From Streptomyces sp. NBC_01260 (GTDB lineage: Bacteria; Actinomycetota; Actinomycetes; Streptomycetales; Streptomycetaceae), in contig NZ_CP108464.1 in NCBI RefSeq assembly GCF_036226405.1, forward strand, positions 868,001 to 932,000: a stretch of 64,000 bases of DNA, written 5' to 3'. The notes below the pieces were generated by a model that was not told where the DNA came from, ran no database searches, and saw nothing but the letters and a program-made list of their open reading frames with translations. The position numbers and the translations under genes are program-made. Shown piece by piece: positions 7,520 to 16,308 of the stretch (within the stretch, counting starts at the first letter, position 1; each line of letters begins with the position of its first letter).

Positions 7520-9616
7520 TCACGCCTCGGACGGCAGGAACTCCTCGATCAGTTCGGCGAACTCCTGCGGGGCGGCGATCCGGATGCCCAGGTCCTCCGC
7601 CTTGGTGCGCTTGGACCCGGCCTTCTCACCGGCCACCAGCAGCGTGGTGCGCTTGGAGACGCTGGAGGAGGCCTTCCCTCCGGCCCGCTCGATCAGCTCG
7701 TTCATCTCATTGCGCGAGAGCTTCTCCAGCGCGCCCGTCATGGCCCCGGTGACCACCACGGTCATCCCGCTCAGCGGCCGCCCGTCCACGCCCTCACCGT
7801 CCGCGTCGGCCTCCTCGCCCGGCTCCGGGGGCGGGGTCGCGCCCGGCTCCGTCATGTTGACCCCGGCGCCGACCAGCTTCTCGATCAGCGGGGCCAGCTC
7901 CACCAGCTCCGCGACGACACCCGCGGCCTTCTCCTTGCCGATGCCGTCGACGAGCTGGAGCGCCTCGGCGTCTGCGGCCCTGATGCGGTCCATGTCCGCG
8001 AAGTACCGGGCGATCCGCCGCGACATGGAGCGTCCGGTCCCGCGCACCCCCAGGGCGCAGAACACCCGCGAGAGCGGCTGGGCGCGCGCCGTGTCGATCG
8101 CGGCCAGCAGGTTGTCCGTACTGGTGTCGCCCATCCGCTCCAGTCCGAGCAGCTGTTCGCGCTCCAGCGCGAACAGATCGGCGAAGTCGGCGACCAGCCC
8201 GGCATCGACGAGCTGGACGACCCGGGTCGCACCGAGGCCCTCGATATCCAGCTGGTCGCGCCCGGCCGCGTACGAGATGGAGGCGACGAGGCGGCAGTTC
8301 CGGCCACGGACGCAGCGCCAGCGCTGCTCGCTCGTGTCGATCTCGGAACCGCACTGCGGACAGGCCTCGGGGAAGACGACCGGCTGCTCCTCGCCGGTCC
8401 GCAGGTGGGCCACGGGGGCCTCGATCCGGGGAATGATGTCGCCCGCCTTGTAGACCATCACATGGTCGCCCAGCCGCAGATCGCGGCGGGTGATGTCGGC
8501 CGGGTTGTGCAGCGTGGCGTAGCCGACGGTCGATCCGTCGATCTCGACCGGCTCCAGCACCGCACGCGGCGCGATGATGCCGGTCCGGCCCACATTCCAC
8601 TCGACGCCGAGGAGCCGGGTGACCTTCTCGACGGCCGGCAGCTTGTACGCGATGGCCCAGCGCGGTGCGCGGGTGCCCGAGCCGGCGTCGTGCTGGTCGG
8701 CTGCGAGGTCGGCCTTGATCACGATGCCGTCGATCCCGAAGGGCAAGGAGGCGCGCAGCGCCGCGATCTCCTCGACCCGCAGCTGGACGTCCTCGACGGT
8801 GGTGACGGTGCGCGGTGCCACGTCCGTGCCGGCCGCGGTGTGCACGCCGAGGTCCGCGGCACGTCCGAGGACCTCGCTGTGGGGCAGCCCGGCCAGGGTG
8901 CCGGTCAGCTCGCCGGAGTCGGGCAGCGGCAGCGCGCCGTACGCGAAGAACGTCATCTCCACGGTGTAGGGGCGGTCCTTGGCACGCAGGGTGCCCGCCG
9001 CGCCGTTGCGCGCGTTGGCGAAGGGGGCGCCGCCGTGTTCGGTGCGGACCGTATTGGCCTGTTCGAACTGCTCGGTCGTCATCAGGATCTCGCCGCGCAT
9101 CTCGATCGTGACCGGCTCGGTGAGCTGCGCGGGAAGCCCGACGACGGTGCCGATCGCGTGCGAGACGTCCTCGCCGGCCGTGCCGTCGCCGCGGGTGACC
9201 AGCTGCTCCAGCCGGCCCTCGCGGTAACGGGCGGCGACCGCGAGCCCGTCGAGCTTCGGCTCGACGCTCCAGGCGGCGACGGGCCTGCCTATCCGGCGCT
9301 CCAGCGAAGCGGTCCAGGTGACGAACTGCTCCGCCGAGAAGACGTTGTCCAGGGAGAGCATCGGCACGGTGTGCGGCACGTCCCCGACGACCGCGCCGCC
9401 CGCCACCTTGCCGGTCGGCGAGTCGGCCAGCACATCCTGCGGATGGTCCTGCTCGTACGCGGCGATCCCGCGTGCCAGCCGGTCGTACGCGTCGTCGTCG
9501 AGCGTGCTCTCGCCCGTGGCGTAGTACGCGGCGGCGGCCTGCGACGCCTCTTCGACCGCGACGGCGTAGGCAGCGGTATCGGCGAGCACAACAGCTGAGT
9601 TCGTCATGTCCTCCAT
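7520..9616 (-). CDS. ligA: NAD-dependent DNA ligase LigA
   Basis: 698 aa from the ATG at 9616. The domains are in the standard order: the NAD-binding Ia region, adenylation domain with the KLDG motif (Lys at about residue 121, in [15 protein letters not shown]), OB fold, a four-cysteine zinc finger (CPQC followed by CVRGRNC, near residue 420), helix-hairpin-helix repeats, and a C-terminal BRCT domain (about 610-690, [20 protein letters not shown]). It seals nicks in DNA. Start choice is uncertain: TTG 9637 and ATG 9607 are in frame and no start has an ideal ribosome site. Streptomyces commonly have more than one ligase, so this may be a second LigA, but that cannot be decided from this window. 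Confidence 0.96.
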   Translation of the reverse strand: MEDMTNSAVVLADTAAYAVAVEEASQAAAAYYATGESTLDDDAYDRLARGIAAYEQDHPQDVLADSPTGKVAGGAVVGDVPHTVPMLSLDNVFSAEQFVTWTASLERRIGRPVAAWSVEPKLDGLAVAARYREGRLEQLVTRGDGTAGEDVSHAIGTVVGLPAQLTEPVTIEMRGEILMTTEQFEQANTVRTEHGGAPFANARNGAAGTLRAKDRPYTVEMTFFAYGALPLPDSGELTGTLAGLPHSEVLGRAADLGVHTAAGTDVAPRTVTTVEDVQLRVEEIAALRASLPFGIDGIVIKADLAADQHDAGSGTRAPRWAIAYKLPAVEKVTRLLGVEWNVGRTGIIAPRAVLEPVEIDGSTVGYATLHNPADITRRDLRLGDHVMVYKAGDIIPRIEAPVAHLRTGEEQPVVFPEACPQCGSEIDTSEQRWRCVRGRNCRLVASISYAAGRDQLDIEGLGATRVVQLVDAGLVADFADLFALEREQLLGLERMGDTSTDNLLAAIDTARAQPLSRVFCALGVRGTGRSMSRRIARYFADMDRIRAADAEALQLVDGIGKEKAAGVVAELVELAPLIEKLVGAGVNMTEPGATPPPEPGEEADADGEGVDGRPLSGMTVVVTGAMTGALEKLSRNEMNELIERAGGKASSSVSKRTTLLVAGEKAGSKRTKAEDLGIRIAAPQEFAELIEEFLPSEA

Positions 9617-9858
9617 CCTGCCGCCCACCACTGACAACGCCCCCGCAGCGGTGTCCGGCTGCCGGCCCGCGGCCCCCTCGGACCCCCGCCGGCCCCCGTA
9701 TGTGACGGCGCGTCCGCGACGGTATCGACGCCATCGTGAACTGCGGGGCCGACGGCACCCCCTGACCGGCCACTGCCCACCGGCCGAACCGCCGTTGTCC
9801 GTCCGATGCCCGCCCGGGGCCCCGACCTGCTTCCGGGCCCGTCCACCCGACGCTGGTG

Positions 9859-9887
9859 CGGCGGCGGTCGGCCTGACGCCGCCGCCG
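9859..9887. terminator. Hairpin downstream of the phosphodiesterase-like gene
   Basis: A nine-base perfect stem (CGGCGGCGG/CCGCCGCCG) with an 11-base loop lies just past the minus-strand stop at 9898. The surrounding 280 bp up to the ligase start shows no other feature I can support. Confidence 0.45.
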
Positions 9888-9897
9888 TCGCGGGCGG

Positions 9898-12015
9898 TCA
9901 GCCTCGCGCGCCGGTGCCCGCGTCGGCGCCGTCCGCCCTGTCCGCCTGGCCCACGGGCACCTGCGGCCCCGAGACCTCGTTCAGCCAGCGTCTCAGGACC
10001 CGGTGCACCGTCTCCGCGCCGACCAGTTCGGCCGGCCGCTCCTCCCCCTCGGCGGCTGCCGCGTCGAGCGGGTCCGTCATCCCGCGCGGCCAGAGCAGGA
10101 AGGGCCGGGCCTGTTCACCGCCCAGGCCGCCGTGCGAACCGATCTGCTCCTCGAAGGCGTGCACCGTGCCCGTTGCCGGGTCGTACATCGAGTTGACCAT
10201 CACATCGGCGACGTGCGGGAAGGTGTCGGTGCGCCGGACCGCGGCCGCCGCCCCCGCGCCGAAGGGGGCCAGCGGCCCGTCTCCGTCCCGCAGTTCCGCC
10301 ACCGGGACCAGGGCGCCGCCGCGCCCCAGCACCACCGATCCGTGGCTCTCGCTGCGCACCAGCAGGAAGCCGATGCCGGGGTGGTTGGCGAGCGTGCTGA
10401 GCAGCGCGGGGTGGCGGCGGTCGAGCTGCTCCAGCGAGGCGCGTCCCGCGATGTCGGGGAAGGAGATCAGGCCGAGGTTGCCGGAGGCGAGAACGACCGG
10501 GTCCGAGGGGTTCGCCAGGTTCTCCTGCAGGTCCCCGTCGACCGGCCGGTGAAGCGCGATCCGTACCGCGTCACGCGCCTCGGAACCGCTCCGGGTGCGC
10601 TGCGCCCGGCGGGGTACCGGCAGTCCGCTGCCCGCCCGCACCAGGTCCTTCAGCGTCAGTCCGTACATCGCCGCGAAGGTCTCCCCCGGGCTCTGGCCGT
10701 GGTCGGACAGGAGCACGATCCGGTACGTGCGCGGGGTGTGTTCGGCGACCTTGACGATCAGGGCGAGCGAGCGGTCCAGCCGGGCGAGGACCTTCTCCGC
10801 GTCCCGGCTCCGCGGCCCCGAGTGGTGGGCCACCTCGTCGTACGCGACCAGGTCGGCGTAGACCGCGGTCCGTCCGGCGAACATGTCGCCCATGACGGCG
10901 GCGACCACCACATCGCGTTCGACGACGGTCGCGAAGGCCCGGATGAAGGGGTAGAGGCCGCCGCGCTTGATCCGGGGCGTCTCCTTGCGGATGCGCGCCC
11001 GGGTCGACTGGCCTATCTCCCTGCCGACCTCGGCGACGAACGACAGCGCGGTACGGACGGCGTTGGCCGGATCGGCGAAGTAGGCGAAGTACCCGGCCCG
11101 GGAGCGGCGTCCCTTGCCGCGCCTGGCGGCCATCGACAGGACGAGCGCGAGCTGGTCGGCGCCGCCGCTGAAGAGGTTGCCGCGGCCGGCGCCGTCGAGC
11201 GTGAGCAGTCCGCCGTCGTGGGTGCGCACGACGGCCCGGCGCTGCATTTCGAGGGCGCTCGCGGGTCTGCTGGAGACCATGACGTCGCCGGTCTCCTTCT
11301 CGTACCAGCGGAAGGCCGGGATGTCGTAGTTGCTGCCGTGCAGGATGCCGAGCTGGCTGGCGCCGGTCTGGCTGGACCAGTCGGTGCGCCACGGGGTGAG
11401 CCGGTGACCGGCCCCGTCGGCCAGCCAGTGCGCGACGGTCGGCATCAGGCCGTCGGCGGCGGCCTGCGCGAGGACGTCGTGGCCGACTCCGTCGAGCTGT
11501 ATGAAGACGGTGCCGGGCGGCCCCCCGTCCGCGCCGTCGTCCCTGCCGCTGCGGCGGCGGCGCCGGTCCGCGAGGCGCGACAGCCGGCGGCGGTAGGCGT
11601 TGTCGTCACGGACGGCGAGCGCGGTGGAGGTCGCCGAGGCGACGGCGGACATCACGGCCGCGACGACGACCGCCATCTGCGGATCGGCCGCGCCGCGACC
11701 GTCCGGGATGAGCCGCAGCGCTATCAGCAGCAGCGAGCCGTTGAGGAAGAAGACCAGCATCCCGAGGACGAGTGCCGGCACGATGAGCAGTGCCCGTACC
11801 AGCACCGGCCAGACCAGTGCGGAGAGCAGACCGAACGCGCCCGCGCCCCATGCCGCGGTGAAGGCGGTCTTGGTGATGCTGTCGCCGTCGTCCGACTGGA
11901 GCTGGAAGTCCGGCAGAATCCCGGCGAGCACAAGCATCGTGAGCGTCGAGACCGCCCACACCACAATCACCCGCATCAGGGCGCTGCCGGCTGTTCGCCA
12001 TCGCCCGTCACCCAC
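9898..12015 (-). CDS. Membrane protein with phage-holin-like N-terminus and alkaline-phosphatase-superfamily domain
   Basis: 705 aa. The N-terminal 130 residues contain four hydrophobic segments of the phage_holin_4_2 type ([20 protein letters not shown] and following). A basic linker (about 135-165) leads to an alkaline phosphatase/phosphodiesterase-like domain: [14 protein letters not shown] near residue 170 supplies the first metal Asp, [20 protein letters not shown] the nucleophile region, [12 protein letters not shown] the central Asp/His pair, and [13 protein letters not shown] the late Asp-His. It is probably a membrane-anchored phosphohydrolase acting on a lipid or polymer phosphate. 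The substrate is not evident. The next minus-strand gene upstream is the small protein ending at 12115. Confidence 0.8.
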   Translation of the reverse strand: MGDGRWRTAGSALMRVIVVWAVSTLTMLVLAGILPDFQLQSDDGDSITKTAFTAAWGAGAFGLLSALVWPVLVRALLIVPALVLGMLVFFLNGSLLLIALRLIPDGRGAADPQMAVVVAAVMSAVASATSTALAVRDDNAYRRRLSRLADRRRRRSGRDDGADGGPPGTVFIQLDGVGHDVLAQAAADGLMPTVAHWLADGAGHRLTPWRTDWSSQTGASQLGILHGSNYDIPAFRWYEKETGDVMVSSRPASALEMQRRAVVRTHDGGLLTLDGAGRGNLFSGGADQLALVLSMAARRGKGRRSRAGYFAYFADPANAVRTALSFVAEVGREIGQSTRARIRKETPRIKRGGLYPFIRAFATVVERDVVVAAVMGDMFAGRTAVYADLVAYDEVAHHSGPRSRDAEKVLARLDRSLALIVKVAEHTPRTYRIVLLSDHGQSPGETFAAMYGLTLKDLVRAGSGLPVPRRAQRTRSGSEARDAVRIALHRPVDGDLQENLANPSDPVVLASGNLGLISFPDIAGRASLEQLDRRHPALLSTLANHPGIGFLLVRSESHGSVVLGRGGALVPVAELRDGDGPLAPFGAGAAAAVRRTDTFPHVADVMVNSMYDPATGTVHAFEEQIGSHGGLGGEQARPFLLWPRGMTDPLDAAAAEGEERPAELVGAETVHRVLRRWLNEVSGPQVPVGQADRADGADAGTGARG

Positions 12016-12114
12016 GCCGCTGCCACCTCACGTCCGGGCCCCGCCGTTCCGGGCCCTGCCCCAGTTTTTCACAGCGGGACGGCCGGCTCCGCCGACGGGC
12101 TCCGGCCGGGCCGG

Positions 12115-12519
12115 TCAGCAGCCGTCGTAGCCTGCGGTCGGCATGGAGAGCCTGCGGTGCACGCCGGCTTTCGTCCGGGAGCTGTAGAGCGGCTCGTCGA
12201 GACCTGCGATCTCCAGGCGTACGCCACGCCGCTCGCACTCCTCGGTGAAGCGCGGCACCGACGCGACGGCCCGTGCGAGCACCCGGTCGTTGGGCGCGAC
12301 GAAGAGTTCGACCTCGCCGCCCTCGACATCGGCCCAGAGCGCCTGGTGGTCGGGACGCAGTCCGTAGAGGCGCAGCTGCCGGGTGACCACGTAACCCTTG
12401 TCGGCGGCCCAGCGGGCGCACATGTCGTGCTGGCTGCGGGTGTCCACGAGAAACGGGTCGCTGTCGAGTTCCTCCAGCGGCGTGAGACTGGCGATGGCCG
12501 CCACCCGTACGTCCCCCAT
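12115..12519 (-). CDS. Hypothetical protein, possible resolvase-like fold
   Basis: 134 aa, start ATG at 12519. The N-terminal half (VDTRSQHDMCARWAADKGYV, then VVTRQLRLYGLRPDH) resembles the beginning of serine-recombinase catalytic domains, and the rest (ADVEGGEVELFVAPNDRVLARAVASV) fits the following strand and helix. There is no DNA-binding domain and no clear catalytic serine context, so it is unlikely to be an active recombinase. Small proteins of this kind are common in Streptomyces genomes and remain uncharacterised. Confidence 0.6.
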   Translation of the reverse strand: MGDVRVAAIASLTPLEELDSDPFLVDTRSQHDMCARWAADKGYVVTRQLRLYGLRPDHQALWADVEGGEVELFVAPNDRVLARAVASVPRFTEECERRGVRLEIAGLDEPLYSSRTKAGVHRRLSMPTAGYDGC

Positions 12520-12612
12520 GGCCGTTCTCCCCGTGCTAGGCGTTCTGCGACCCTACGCCCCCGGTTCCCGTACAAGAAGGCGCATGTCAGGACGGGAAGG
12601 GGGCGCACGGGA

Positions 12613-12653
12613 GCAGGTGCGCCGGCCGCCGACGCGGCGGAGGGCGCACCTGC
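12613..12653. terminator. Strong hairpin downstream of the aldehyde dehydrogenase
   Basis: An 11-base perfect stem (GCAGGTGCGCC/GGCGCACCTGC) encloses a second stem (CCGCCG-ACG-CGGCGG). It begins eight bases past the aldehyde dehydrogenase stop at 12662. It probably ends the permease/NTF2/dehydrogenase transcript. Confidence 0.6.
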
Positions 12654-12661
12654 CGGTGGGG

Positions 12662-14107
12662 TCAGCCGTCGAGCGAGGTCATGACGTGCTTGATCCGGGT
12701 GTAGTCCTCGAAGCCGTAGGCGGAGAGGTCCTTGCCGTAGCCGGACTTCTTGAACCCGCCGTGCGGCATCTCGGCGACCAGTGCCATGTGTGTGTTGATC
12801 CACACACAGCCGAAGTCGAGGTTCTTGGACATCCGCATGGCGCGGGCATGGTCCTTGGTCCACACCGAGGAGGCCAGGGCGTAGTCGACGCCGTTGGCGT
12901 ACGCGACGGCCTGGGCCTCGTCCGTGAACGACTGGACGGTCATCACGGGCCCGAAGACCTCGTTCTGGACGATCTCGTCGTCCTGCTTGAGGCCGGAGAC
13001 CACGGTCGGGGCGTAGAAGTAGCCCTTCTCGCCGACCCGGTGGCCGCCCGCCTCGACCCTGGCGTGCTCGGGGAGCCGCTCGATGAAGCCGCTGACCTGG
13101 GCGAGCTGTCCGGCGTTGTTGAGCGGGCCGTAGAGCACGTCCTCGTCGTCCGGCTGCCCGGTCCTCGTGTCGGCGGCGGCCTTGGCCAGCGCGGTGACGA
13201 ACTCGTCGTGGACGGATTCGTGGACCAGGATCCGGGTGGCGGCGGTGCAGTCCTGCCCGGCGTTGAAGAAGCCGCCGACTATCAGGTCCTCGACCGCCTT
13301 CGCCAGGTCCGCGTCCTCGAAGACGACCGCGGGCGCCTTGCCGCCGAGCTCCAGGTGGACCCGCTTGACGTCGAGGGCCGCGCTCTGGGCGACCTGGATG
13401 CCGGCCCGTACCGAACCGGTGATGGAGGCCATCGCCGGGGTCGGGTGCTCGACCATCAGCCGGCCGGTCTCGCGGTCGCCGCAGACCACGTTGAAGATCC
13501 CGCGCGGCAGGTCCAACGACTCCAGGACCCCGCCGATGATCCCGGCGATCAGGGCGGTCGACGCGGGGGTGGTGTCGGACGGCTTGAGCACCACCGCGTT
13601 GCCCGCGGCGAGCGCCGGGGCGAACTTCCAGACGGCCATCAGGAGGGGGTAGTTCCACGGGGCGACCTGGGCGCAGACGCCGACCGGTTCGCGGCGGATG
13701 ATCGAGGTCATGCCGTCCATGTACTCGCCGGCCGAGCGGCCCTCCAGCAGCCGGGCGGCACCCGCGAAGAAGCGGACCTGGTCGATGGCGGGGGCCAGTT
13801 CCTCGCTGCGGGTGAGGTGCAGCGGCTTGCCGGTGTCCCGGCTCTCGGCGGCCACCAGTTCGTCGGCCCGCGCCTCCATGGCGTCCGCGATCCGCAGGAG
13901 GGCCAGCTGGCGCACGGCGGGGGTGGTGTCGCGCCAGACGGGGAAGGCGGCAGCGGCGGCGGCCATCGCCGCGTCGACGTCGGCGGCTCCGGAGAGCGGG
14001 GAGGTCGCGTAGACCTCGCCGGTCGCCGGGTCCACGACATCGAGTGTGCGGCCGTCCGAGGCATCCGCGGGGACACCGTCGATGAAGTTGCGGAACGTGA
14101 TGGTCAT
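12662..14107 (-). CDS. Aldehyde dehydrogenase, gamma-aminobutyraldehyde dehydrogenase type
   Basis: 481 aa, full length for the NAD-dependent ALDH family. The catalytic motifs are intact: VHLELGGKAPAVVFEDADL carries the general-base Glu (about residue 247) and GGFFNAGQDCTAATRILVHE the nucleophilic Cys (about 281). The NAD site includes SITGSVRAGIQVA. Overall wording closely resembles actinobacterial enzymes annotated as gamma-aminobutyraldehyde dehydrogenase, which oxidise 4-aminobutanal to GABA in putrescine breakdown; this substrate is an inference. It follows the NTF2-like gene by 72 bp on the same strand, downstream of an NCS1 permease, so uptake and oxidation of a nitrogen compound is plausible. 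Confidence 0.93.
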   Translation of the reverse strand: MTITFRNFIDGVPADASDGRTLDVVDPATGEVYATSPLSGAADVDAAMAAAAAAFPVWRDTTPAVRQLALLRIADAMEARADELVAAESRDTGKPLHLTRSEELAPAIDQVRFFAGAARLLEGRSAGEYMDGMTSIIRREPVGVCAQVAPWNYPLLMAVWKFAPALAAGNAVVLKPSDTTPASTALIAGIIGGVLESLDLPRGIFNVVCGDRETGRLMVEHPTPAMASITGSVRAGIQVAQSAALDVKRVHLELGGKAPAVVFEDADLAKAVEDLIVGGFFNAGQDCTAATRILVHESVHDEFVTALAKAAADTRTGQPDDEDVLYGPLNNAGQLAQVSGFIERLPEHARVEAGGHRVGEKGYFYAPTVVSGLKQDDEIVQNEVFGPVMTVQSFTDEAQAVAYANGVDYALASSVWTKDHARAMRMSKNLDFGCVWINTHMALVAEMPHGGFKKSGYGKDLSAYGFEDYTRIKHVMTSLDG

Positions 14108-14179
14108 ACGGGGAGAACCGGTTTCTCTCGTGGTCGGGCGGCGTTACGGGCCGGGAGGCGGGCGGCGGTGCCGCGCGGG

Positions 14180-14587
14180 TCAGCCGGCCGTACGGGCGGA
14201 CAGGTGCTCGTGGACGGCGGGCCAGCTGCCGTCGTCGGCGCGGGCGAAGACGATCGTCTCGCGCTCGTGGACCGTCTCCCGGCCCTCCCTGGTGGAGATG
14301 GTGGTCTCCACATCGTGGCTGAAGACGGCGGTGGAGCCGAGGTGCTGGATCAGCTGCCCGGTCGAGACGCAGCCCAGGACGCGGAAGTCGTCCTGGTCCA
14401 CCCACTCCTGCCAGAGCACGCGGTACTCGGCGGTGGAGCCGAGCCGCTGCGGGGTGGAGTGGAAGACGAAGGTCGCGTCGGGGGCGAAGGCGCCGAAGTA
14501 GTCGTCGAGGCGGCCCTCGGCGAAGGCGGCGACGAGCGCGTCGGCGGCGGCGCGGATCTGCTCGGTGTCCCGGACGGGCGTACTCAT
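14180..14587 (-). CDS. NTF2-like (SnoaL/DUF4440 type) small protein
   Basis: 135 aa, start ATG at 14587. It has the cone-shaped NTF2 fold signature: an initial helix (EQIRAAADALVAAFAEGRLD, about residues 9-28), YFGAFAPDATFVFHSTPQRL, then alternating strands ending in WPAVHEHLSARTAG. Members bind small hydrophobic ligands or act as ketosteroid-isomerase-like enzymes, but the catalytic residue set cannot be assigned here. Its place between the permease and the aldehyde dehydrogenase points to a role in the same pathway. Confidence 0.85.
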   Translation of the reverse strand: MSTPVRDTEQIRAAADALVAAFAEGRLDDYFGAFAPDATFVFHSTPQRLGSTAEYRVLWQEWVDQDDFRVLGCVSTGQLIQHLGSTAVFSHDVETTISTREGRETVHERETIVFARADDGSWPAVHEHLSARTAG

Positions 14588-14660
14588 GGACGGCTCCTGG
14601 ATGCGGGGGCGGGGCGGGTGCGGGAGGCGACGGGCGGTTCGAGGCGGCGGGAAGCGGTGG

Positions 14661-16196
14661 TCAGAGCGCCGCGGCCGGCTCGGGGGCGGGCTCCTCGTCG
14701 GCACTGGTGATCGGCGGGACCGGGGTGTCCGAGGCCCGGACGAACCGGGGCCCGTCCGGCCCGTACACCGCACGCGGCTCGGGGAACACGGTCAGCAGGC
14801 CGAGGTAGAGCACCGCCGCGAGGGCCAGGCCGACCGGCAGCGAGATGTCCGTGCCGTTCGCGAGGTTGCCGAGCGGGCCGACGAACTGGCCGGGCAGGTT
14901 GGTGAAGAGGAGCGCCACTGAGGCGGAGAGCAGCCAGGTGGACAGGCCGCGCCAGTTCCAGCCGTGGTTGAACCAGTAGCGGCCGCCGGTCTGCCTGCGG
15001 TTGAAGACCTGGAGCGCGTCCGTGTCGTACCAGCCGCGCCGGGTCACGTAGCCGAGTGCCATCACGATCATCCACGGGGCGGTGCAGGTGATGATCAGGG
15101 TGGCGAACGTGGAGATGGACTGCGCGAGGTTGAGTGCGAACCGGCCGACGAAGATGAAGGCGATCGACAAGGCTCCGATGAAGAACGTCGACTGCACGCG
15201 GCTGAAGCGGGTGAACACGCTGGAGACGTCGAGTCCGGTGCCGTACAGCGCGGTCGTACCGGTGGAGAGGCCGCCGATCAGGGCGATCAGGCAGAGCGGC
15301 AGGAAGTACCAGCCGGGCGAGATGGCGAGCAGTCCGCCGACGTAGTTGGGGGCGGCCGGGTCGACGTACTTCGCGGCCTTCGTGGCGATGATCGACGCGG
15401 TGGCGAGGCCGAAGACGAAGGGCAGCAGCGTGGCGATCTGGGCGAGGAACGCCGCGCCCATGACGCGGCGGCGCGGGGTGTCGGCCGGGATGTAGCGCGA
15501 CCAGTCGCCGAGGAAGGCGCCGAACGAGACCGGGTTGGACAGCACGATCAGCGCGGCGCCGACGAAGGACGGCCAGAACAGCGGGTCGGAGCTGGAGGCG
15601 AAGGAGCCCGCGTACCCGGCGTCGAAGTCACCGGCGAAGGCGAAGGCGCCGAGGACGAACAGGGCCGAGGCCGCCACCACCGCGATCTTGTTGACCAGCA
15701 GCATGAAGCGGAAGCCGTAGACGCAGACCACCAGGACGAGCCCGGCGAAGATCGCGTAGGCGATGCCGTACGTGATGTCGGACTCGGGGACGCCCGCGAG
15801 CCGGTGCGCGCCGCCGACGAGCGCGTCGCCCGACGACCAGACCGAGATCGAGAAGAACGCGACCGCGGTGAGCAGCGAGAGGAACGAACCGACGACCCTG
15901 CCGTGCACACCGAGGTGGGCGGAGGAGGAGACGGCGTTGTTGGTGCCGTTGCGCGGGCCGAACAGCGACATGGGAGCGAGCAGCAGCGCACCGGCGACGA
16001 GGCCGAGGACGGTCGCGGCGAGACCTTGCCAGAAGGAGAGGCCGAAGAGGATCGGGAAGGCGCCCAGTACACAGGTCGCGAAGGTGTTGGCGCCGCCGAA
16101 GGCGAGCCGGAAGAGGTCGAGGGGGCGGGCGGTGCGGTCCGCGTCGGGGATCCGCTCCACTCCATTGGTCTCGACTTCGGTGATCGAGGTAGTCAC
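14661..16196 (-). CDS. NCS1 family cytosine/purine/hydantoin-type permease
   Basis: 511 aa with about twelve transmembrane segments. Recognisable NCS1 features include the early LFRLAFGGANTFATCVLGAFP segment, the GPRNGTNNAVSSSAHLGVHG loop after TM2, the SNPVSFGAFLGDWSRYIPAD motif after TM6, and GWYDTDALQVFNRRQTGGRY-like cytoplasmic wording near the C-terminus. These sodium- or proton-coupled carriers import nucleobases, allantoin, hydantoins or related nitrogenous compounds. The gene heads the minus-strand unit with the NTF2-like protein and aldehyde dehydrogenase and is divergent from the PucR regulator 112 bp away. Confidence 0.92.
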   Translation of the reverse strand: MTTSITEVETNGVERIPDADRTARPLDLFRLAFGGANTFATCVLGAFPILFGLSFWQGLAATVLGLVAGALLLAPMSLFGPRNGTNNAVSSSAHLGVHGRVVGSFLSLLTAVAFFSISVWSSGDALVGGAHRLAGVPESDITYGIAYAIFAGLVLVVCVYGFRFMLLVNKIAVVAASALFVLGAFAFAGDFDAGYAGSFASSSDPLFWPSFVGAALIVLSNPVSFGAFLGDWSRYIPADTPRRRVMGAAFLAQIATLLPFVFGLATASIIATKAAKYVDPAAPNYVGGLLAISPGWYFLPLCLIALIGGLSTGTTALYGTGLDVSSVFTRFSRVQSTFFIGALSIAFIFVGRFALNLAQSISTFATLIITCTAPWMIVMALGYVTRRGWYDTDALQVFNRRQTGGRYWFNHGWNWRGLSTWLLSASVALLFTNLPGQFVGPLGNLANGTDISLPVGLALAAVLYLGLLTVFPEPRAVYGPDGPRFVRASDTPVPPITSADEEPAPEPAAAL

Positions 16197-16276
16197 GGAC
16201 GCTCCACCTGCTGTTCGTGCTGTTCATGCGCGGGGACTGGCCCCTCAGTGTGTGGGCCTGGGCCACGACGGGCAAT

Positions 16277-16289
16277 TGTGAAAGTCACA
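16277..16289. promoter_or_regulatory. Candidate operator between permease and PucR genes
   Basis: A perfect inverted repeat, TGTGA-AAG-TCACA, lies in the 112-bp divergent region, 20 bp before the GTG of the PucR gene. It resembles CRP-like half-sites but with a three-base spacer rather than six, so a different regulator is more likely. PucR itself is a natural candidate (inference). Confidence 0.35.
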
Positions 16290-16308
16290 GAGGGATACCC
16301 TGCTTTCT

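Noticed and set aside
7514..9598. A 694-codon plus-strand frame over the DNA ligase
   Set aside because: Antisense to LigA and without any recognisable family.
9638..9858. Short frames on both strands upstream of ligA as a possible small gene
   Set aside because: They lack ribosome sites and any recognisable sequence; codon pattern is not convincing.
12115..12519. Active serine recombinase gene
   Set aside because: Only the start of a resolvase-like fold is suggested; there is no catalytic serine context or DNA-binding domain.
10003..12684. An 893-codon plus-strand frame over the membrane phosphodiesterase-like gene
   Set aside because: No protein family; antisense shadow caused by high GC.
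16277..16289. The TGTGA/TCACA repeat as a CRP site
   Set aside because: The spacer is three bases rather than the six of a CRP site; it is kept only as an unspecified operator candidate.
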